Shown in pieces: positions 57,801 through 64,000 of a DNA stretch of 64,000 bases; the stretch's first letter is position 1; each line of letters begins with the position of its first letter. The position numbers and the translations under genes are program-made. The notes beneath the pieces are model-generated. The model made no database searches. It was not told the origin of the DNA and was given only the letters and a program-made list of their open reading frames with translations. Origin of the DNA: Diphasiastrum complanatum (lineage: Eukaryota > Streptophyta > Lycopodiopsida > Lycopodiales > Lycopodiaceae); contig CM055097.1 in assembly GCA_029204225.1 (NCBI GenBank), positions 27,125,039 to 27,189,038 on the forward strand, read 5' to 3'.

Positions 57801-59690
57801 AGGGTGATGTTAGTCCCCTTAGCAACACCTATATTCAACAGATTCATAGGAATCTGGAGAATTTCAAGAATATCTTCTATTTCCTGCTGTTCATCAGGAA
57901 TAGTAGGCAGCTGAAAATTTCGATGGATATAACGTTGAAGCCCAGTGAAGGATTTTATTGCGGTATGAAACGACATGGTGAGTTGAGTTTGTAGGAGGTT
58001 AGAAAATACTTCAAGTCCTTGTAGAGATTTCTCCTTTTCGGGGATATGAGTTGAGAGCAGACTTTCTGTATGTTCTTCCTCTCGCAAAAACTCAGCTCGA
58101 AACTCATTGTATTGTCGTTGTTCCACCTTTGGGTATGGGTAATCTTTTGGTAATGTGGAAGTCGTCAAGTGGCTTCCCTGCGGGTCAGCTGATTTGGCAT
58201 TATTTTGATGTTGTTCTTGTTGTTGGCGTTGTGCTCTAGTGAGAACTCTAATAGGTTCGGATGAGATATGACGTGCTGGAAGAATCTTGTTAGGTTGTTT
58301 AGGACAATCCTTGAAACTGTATTTACGGACACAGTCGGGAGATTTCACATGGTATTGGTTTTTAACTTTACAGTCAGCCATGAAATGTCCCATTTCACCA
58401 CAAATAAAGCAGCGGTTGCTCATTGGGCCTGTGGAAATAGCATAACCATCTTGGATGGCTAGTTGTGCTGGATTTTTTGGTGGTATTGAATACTTATCTC
58501 GTTTGCACGAGCACGAGTTGTCGGTTTGATAATGTTGAGAACTAGCAGATGGAAGTGTTGTATCTTGATGATAGGACTGATCGTAGGAGTTTTCGACAAG
58601 ATGTGTTTGTGTAGACTCTCGAGGATTTCTATGTTTTTGTGGTCCTAGATCTGGTTGTCCTCTTGGAGGTGGTCCTAAGAGTGCCAACTGTGGTTGAGAT
58701 TCATGTCTAGGTTGTCTGGGCAACTCTTGTATATGGACTTGGTTGTTTCGTGGTTGGTAGTGCGTGTGTTGGTTTTGTGAAGCAAACGGTTGTCAAGGAG
58801 GTTGATTATGTCCTCCTGACTGGTTGTGAGGTTGGTTCCTCGGGTTATAATAGCAATAAAGAGAGGTATGCCCCATAAAGTCGCAGATGTCACATTTGAT
58901 CAAGGAAGTATCTGGGACCGGTTGGTATGAGGTGCACTCATTGCTAGTGTGTGCACCTCGACAGTGAGGGCACCACGTGTTCTGTTGTCTATGGTGGATT
59001 TGGCCAGTGGGTAACTGACCCGACATCAAACTCTGGATAGACTTAAGAGTGTTTTGAAACTCTTTCATGAGTTTCTCCATCTGTTGTTGGTGTTGCTGGT
59101 TAAGAAACTCCATCTGTGTTTTCCACAACTGTTCTCGAGTTTTGTCGTTGGTCGAGCTTCTTGGACAGCACGATGTGCTCTCTGTTCACATGGTTCATCG
59201 ACATCAGAGCCCTCGTCTTCCTCTCGAATGGCGTCAGACATGGCTTGTTTCAATGATGTATATTCATCATTGGAACAAAGTTCACGACTTATCCATCGTG
59301 GGAGTCCAACGAGGAACCAGATTATGAGCATAGACTTAGTGGGTTGTTCTTGTACCTGACTTTTTAATCTTTTAAATCGTTCAATATAGTCACTTACTTT
59401 CTCGTCTTTTGTTATTTTGATGTTACTTAGCTTGACAAAAGGACTTTCTATCAAGCGGAATGGCTTGAAGCGTTTGATAAAGGCCTCCTTCAAGAGTGAC
59501 TAGTCACGTTTATCTTCACGATCAAGGTTTAAAAACCACTCTCGTGCTCGATCGATCATGGACATCGAAAAGAGCTCTACCATGGCTTCCGGTGATGTCT
59601 CACCATAGATGTCACATGCGTTCTCAAAGACTTGAAGAAATCTTTGAGAATCAGGGAGCAGTCCTACCACTATCTACTAGTTTAGAAAAC
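57801..59690 (-). pseudogene. Gypsy Gag of element J with three cysteine-rich motifs
   Basis: The capsid-type region (59690-59240) reads VFENACDIYGETSPEAMVEL, REWFLNLDREDK, a stop near 59500, then KEAFIKRFKPFRLIESPFVK and ERFKRLKSQVQEQPTKSMLI. Downstream lie WCPHCRGAHTSNEC (about 58970), KCDICDFMGHTSLYC (about 58880) and RCFICGEMGHFMADC (about 58410). The middle one has the CX2CX4HX4C spacing of a knuckle, as does the last. The Q/N/H-rich linkers are long. One stop and two frameshifts are present. Confidence 0.75.
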
Positions 59691-59699
59691 AATCAAGAA

Positions 59700-60525
59700 C
59701 AAGATTAACTACTAAAACAGGAATGAGAAACAAGAAACTAGATTCCTAGCAGCATTTTAATAGTCCAAGAATCAAGAAACATTCATTTCTTGATGCTTAG
59801 ATTGCCCAAGAACAATCAAGAACTGGAATGTAAGAAAGTATGCAAGATCTACACCACAAACCAGCCTATTTAGTTTACTTGCATGCTGATTCCTACCTTA
59901 TTCCGCAAACAAGAAATAAATCCTAATCCACAACTAAGTAAGAAACAAGAAAACAAGATCCTAGTTAATCCACAATACAAGAAAATCAAGCATACTCATA
60001 GAAACTTCACTCAAGAACATTGTCATAAACAAGGAGCTTAGCAATTATCAAGAACTCGTGGAGGATCCTCTTTATTTGCTCACGGGAGCTTGACAATACA
60101 TTCAAAGCTCTCTCACAAGAGAGGGGAGCCCTTAAATAAGCAAGAAGACTGCCCATGTGGAGCCCAAGTGGCAATTCCACCAAATTAGAAATTACATGTG
60201 GAATTTTTCCTTCCACTAAAGGTCACCATCAAAAGGTGGCTCACTCTAACTAATTTATGGGGGGTCTACATCTATTTACAAGGCCTAGGAAATATGACTA
60301 GCTCCTACATGGTCGTTCCTTCTCTGAGATACACCATGTAGGCTCACATAGATATTTCACTATCATCCTAGCTAGTAATTTCTCGGCTCTCATGCTCGGC
60401 TCTCAGCTTCTTCTGCTCTCCTCCTTCTGAGACCTCCTCGGTCATGGGTGAGAGGTATTCTATGTCTTCGGCTTGGCTCGGCATCTGGGGATTCTCTGAA
60501 ATCTACTAACATTAATTCTGCCAAC
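59700..60525 (-). repeat. Possible LTR-like sequence abutting the gypsy Gag
   Basis: On the minus strand it begins TGTTGGCAGAATTAATG (60525). It carries a TATA-like TTATTTAAGGG (about 60140) followed by a CT/GA-rich start region, the layout of an LTR promoter. The far end near 59700 has no clear CA or primer site, and no partner copy is in the window. Confidence 0.35.
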
Positions 60526-61310
60526 AACATGCACAAAGACATTGACGCTTTATTAGTCTATCAATATTTTTCATTGGACAATGCCATAGCGGGAGAATGT
60601 AAAATTGTGACCTTAGAAGTAATGTCTCAATATTTCAGAATATGTCTTTTCAATATCATTACTTTTATTTTCTATACACATTTCTAACATATTAATTCTA
60701 CTCTAGACTCCATGTCGCGGAAGCTTTTTCTTGTTTCGTGTTCGTCCTCTCTTCTAATTCGTGAACAATTTTCTATCTTTGAATTTTCTTTTCGTGCAGA
60801 AGCTCTTACGGGATCCCAGACACTCGACTACGCATCACAGAACATATTTTATTCTAGCAATCAAGAGACACAGCACAAGGCCAAGAGATACACGAAATAG
60901 AACGACTATATTGTCAGTTTGGTTTTAGAGCGAGATCGTCAGTGTCTCGCTCGTTGGCGGAATGACTCTCTGCACTTTCGTTGTGTTCTGCCCGTTGGCA
61001 GACTTTCATGCACAACTATGGTATTTTTGCTTTCTTGCTCTATTCGCTACGTCTCTCTCTATTTCTTACAGATCTTTGTATTCCATATCTCTCTTCACAC
61101 AGTTATAATCCTGAGAAGATTGTTTGTACCTCCACTATGTGGAGTTTACAAGATAGTTAAACGTAGAATCACAAGACTAGTCAATGCTAATCAACTAGTT
61201 ACTTAATCTCCGTCGTTGCTATTCGTTTCAGTTGGGCATGAAGCCCGTTGAGTTGCCAGCTGGTAGCGCGTAAGATTTCTCTTCGTGTGTTTTCGTTCTT
61301 TTTGTTTCTT
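60526..61310 (-). repeat. Probable 3' non-coding end or LTR of the right-edge copia element
   Basis: This is non-coding sequence downstream (leftward) of the RNase H frame. It is CT-rich on the plus strand, with TCGCG-type motifs. LTR limits could not be set because the 5' LTR is outside the window. Confidence 0.35.
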
Positions 61311-61507
61311 TTTGTAGTTTTCATTTTTCGTCCATTTTGCACTTTGCGGTCCTGGAGGTGTGTTTACAATTCACGAATCGTTCGTGCTTCGAGTCAAAGG
61401 CACGTTGACTGTCGCGAATTGTTCTCATTCGACCTTCGTCTTTTGTTCGTGTTGCGACAAAGTTGCAGGAGTTCACCATTTCTGACACTCCCTCTTGAAC
61501 CTTGCAA

Positions 61508-62110
61508 CTTTGTTCGTTCAATCCAATTGCCTCTCTTTGCTTGGTAAAGAGTGGCTTGTCGAGTAGTTTCGTGAGGAGATCTACAATCATACTTTGTGAT
61601 TTTATGAACTGGACCTAGAGCTCTTCTTTTGAGATCAAATCTCGAATGTGATGGTACTTCAGAGGAATGTGCTTCGTCTTTGAATGGAAGACAAGATTCT
61701 GAGACAGATAGATGGCACTCTGAGAGTCCATCATCATCATGCTTGGCCCCTCTTGTGGTATCTCGATTGCCTCCAACATCATCCGCAGCCACACTACCTC
61801 ATTCGCCACTTTCAAGGCTGCGACATACTCAGCTTCGCAAGAGGATTGAGCTACCAGGGTTTGCTTTTTGCATATCCATCTGATTGCAGCTCCGCACGCT
61901 ATTGTACATCCTCCAGTAATGTACTTGTTGTCATCCTTGCAGCTCGCCCAGCTTGCATCACTATAGTGATGCAGCTCAAATTTTTTCTTCTCGTTTCTAG
62001 CTCTGTAGGTTAATCCAATATTCTGGTTTCTCTTCAGATACTGTAGGATTCATTTGGCCATTTGCCAATGTGCTAGACCAGCATTGGAACAGAATCGGCT
62101 CATAGTGTAA
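61508..62110 (-). pseudogene. Copia RNase H of the right-edge element
   Basis: Minus frames read LHHYSDASWASCKDDNKYIT, CEAEYVAALKVANEVVWLRM, MMMMDSQSAIYLSQNLVFHS, KHIPLKYHHIRDLISKEEL and IVDLLTKLLDKPLF. The D, E and D positions are recognisable. A stop follows SKEEL. Confidence 0.8.
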
Positions 62111-63115
62111 ACAGATAAGGCTAGATCCGGTCTGGTACAAATTGTCAAGTACATCAGACTCTTCATTAAGTTCTGGTAGGGTATACCTGCCATCTTCTGT
62201 TCTTCCACTTATGTTTTTGGGCAATCCTGTTTCGTGAGCTTGGCTCCACCTATCATTGGTGTGGCTTTTTCTTTGCAGTCCATCATGTGGTACTACTTCA
62301 GCACTTTTCTGACGTATTCTGACTGACTCAAGTGCATTTTCCCATTTGTTCGATCTCTTCTGATCTCCAGCCCTAGGCATTTTGTTGTTTCTCCAAGATT
62401 TGTGATTTCGTAGCTTTCAGAAATATGACTCTTCATGTCTTTGATAAGCATCAAGGAATTTCCTATCATCAGCAAATCATCCACAAAAATGGTTAGTATC
62501 ACAAAATCATTTCCTACTCTTTTGATGTAGACATTACAGTCTGGTTGAGTAGGGTTGAAGTCTAAAACTTCAGAAGACCATCAAGCTTTTTGTACCAGGC
62601 CCATGATGCTTGTTTTTAGACCGTAGATGCATCTCTGCAATCGACAGACATATTGTCTGTTGTCGAGGTCTTCATAGCCTTTAAATTGCTTCATGAAGAT
62701 TTCCTCCTCTAGATCTCCATGGAGAAAGGCTGTTTCCACATCAATCTGGTAAATTTCCAAATTGTACTGTGTGGCGTATGCAAGGAGTAGCCTTATGCTT
62801 GTCATCTTCACCATGGACGAATATGTGTCGAAATAGTCGACACCATATCTCTGTGTGTAGCCCTTTACGACAAGCCTTGCCTTGTAGCGGCCAATAGTGC
62901 CATCTGATTTTAGCTTTACAGCCACTTGCAATCGACTATTTTTTTATTTTTAGGCAGTGGCTTTAATGTCCATGCCTCGTTTTGCCTCATCGACTCGATC
63001 TCCTCTGACATTCCCTGCTTCCAAAATTCTCTTTTGGACTCTAGATAGCTTCTTGGTATGTTGCTGGCTCTTCTGTGAAGCTGTAGTACTCGAACTGCAT
63101 GATCTCGCTCCATTG
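62111..63115 (-). pseudogene. Copia reverse transcriptase of the right-edge element
   Basis: Minus frames: AWTLKPLPKNKKIVDCKWL, DGTIGRYKARLVVKGYTQRY, VDYFDTYSSMVKMTSIRLLL, YQIDVETAFLHGDLEEEIFM, CRLQRCIYGLK and TIFVDDLLMIGNSLM (FVDD intact). They continue TNLGETTKCLGLEIRRDR, LSQSEYVRKVLK and LMYLTICTRPDLALSVYTMS. Stops occur near 62290, 62580 and 62210, plus a frameshift near 62940. Confidence 0.85.
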
Positions 63116-64000
63116 AAGATTGTCAGAATAGTGGTCTGGAGCTCTTCTTTGTCTTGTTGACCTTCGACGTTCGTTTCGTCGCTACTCGAACATTTCTTGT
63201 TTGTGGGGTCAATCCTCTGCTTCCTGCTGCTCTGGAATCTGGGGCTCTGTATTTTGATTTGATGTATGTCCTTGATCTCCCTCTTGAATAGGCAGTATTG
63301 TGAAGATCTCATGGCCTCTTTCGTCTTTCAGTCCAGGGAATGTGGACTCGTCAAACTTCACATCTCTGTTCGAAACAACCTTCTTCGTGATTGGATCATG
63401 TTTGTACACATGTTCCATTCGAGTAGCCGACCATGATTGTCTGCTTGGATTTGTTTTTCTTTTTTTCTTTGGAATGTGCTTGTATGTTGCACATCCAAAC
63501 ACTCGTACGTATGACAGATCAGGCTTTCTGTCTGTCCACATTTCGTATGGTATTTTGTTTTCCAGCGCTGTCGTTGTAAATCTGTTTTGCAGGTGTATAG
63601 CTACAGCTATTGCCTCGACCGAGAATTGACCTGACAATTGAGCCTGTGCCATCATGCATCTGGCTCCTTTGACTGGCGTTCTGTTTTTTTCTTTCTGCCA
63701 CACCATTGTATTCTAGTGTGTATGCAGGAGTGAACTGGTGTTCGATTCCCTATACTTCGCAGAATCTTGAGAATTCTATGCTTTTGTATTCACCTCTATT
63801 GTCAGATCTAAGGATCTGTATCTTTTCTGAGGTGTGTCGCTCTGCAAATGCCACGAACTTCTTGAAAGAATCAAATACTTCAGATTTTTTCTTCAAGTAG
63901 TAGAACGTGGTCATTCGGTTGTAATCATCTATGAACGTTAGAAAATATCTCGAACCTGAGAGCAAATCTATTTTCATCGGTCCACACACATCAGAGTGGA
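63116..64000 (-). pseudogene. Copia integrase of the right-edge element, cut by the window edge
   Basis: It starts outside the window. Text: MCGPMKIDLLSGSRYFLTFI, DDYNRMTTFYYLKKKSEVFD, IQILRSDNRGEYKSIEFSRF, HQFTPAYT and NGVAERK. In another frame come SVEAIAVAIHLQNRFTTTAL and EMWTDRKPDLSYVRVFGCAT, then FDESTFPGLKDERG. The second Asp (SDNRGEY) and the Glu (NGVAERK) are visible. A stop at about 63750 and frameshifts near 63690 inactivate it. Confidence 0.85.

Larger units (their letters stand above)
53740..59690 (-). mobile_element. Nearly complete but inactivated Ty3/gypsy gag-pol (element J)
   Basis: Reading leftward the order is Gag with zinc knuckles, protease, RT, RNase H and integrase, which is Ty3/gypsy order. 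Lesions are few compared with the other copies in the window: about four frameshifts, two or three stops and a YLDN catalytic change. No flanking LTR or primer site was recognised; Gag begins abruptly near 59690. Similarity of its integrase to the fragment at 44490 suggests related families. Confidence 0.85.

Noticed and set aside
63300-63629. Plus-strand frame with cysteine-rich text
   Set aside because: It is the antisense shadow of the copia integrase.
1-64000. tRNA, rRNA, CRISPR array or bacterial operon
   Set aside because: No cloverleaf, rRNA core or regularly spaced repeat array was recognised; repeats are microsatellites or transposon parts. A tRNAscan-SE run would settle tRNAs.

Overview
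Nuclear DNA of a land plant with a large, repeat-rich genome. The evidence is GT-AG introns, a plant trihelix factor, a plant STP-type hexose transporter, and dense Ty1/copia and Ty3/gypsy debris with plant primer-binding sites (initiator-Met and Asp tRNA). Long (CT)n/(GA)n runs are common. The species cannot be fixed from the sequence; a non-angiosperm vascular plant is only a guess. No prokaryotic operon, CRISPR array, rRNA or tRNA gene was seen. Intact genes number three in 64 kb, all on the minus strand: (i) a single-exon trihelix transcription factor at 6199-7230; (ii) a five-exon gene at 27613-31835 whose spliced product of 223 aa has the architecture of the bacterial SdpI family (DUF1648 at the N terminus, SdpI signature loop near the C terminus); (iii) a four-exon sugar/H+ symporter of the STP family at 46917-50105, 528 aa. 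Nothing suggests that the three act in one pathway. Layout: 1-1602 is the 3' part of a short Asp-tRNA-primed LTR element, followed by a deleted gypsy fragment to 2.9 kb and unrecognised DNA with an LTR-like promoter. A GC-rich insertion flanked by 9-bp repeats lies at 5389-5606. The trihelix gene follows, then intergenic DNA with a tandem duplication carrying CT microsatellites (9.6-11.2 kb). 12.5-16.5 kb is a decayed L1-type LINE. 16.5-25.6 kb is a nest of copia elements: a plus-strand gag/RT remnant (C) with gag-only element D beside its leader, then an inverted LTR (family A) split by gag-protease element B, then a gypsy-type LTR. After the SdpI-like gene come a hAT transposase fossil, a gypsy integrase end, a copia element lacking RT (35.3-38.9 kb), and a collage of copia pieces in both orientations (38.9-43.9 kb). 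A CACTA-like MITE sits at 45123-45627. The STP gene is followed by a foldback MITE (51912-52183), a nearly full-length but inactivated gypsy gag-pol (53.7-59.7 kb), and the 3' part of a copia element that runs off the right edge. Recurrent themes are elements that keep gag but lose RT, G-to-A-type lesions in catalytic motifs (DSG to DSR twice, YLDD to YLDN), and repeated tRNA-primer-site-like sequences in copia leaders.
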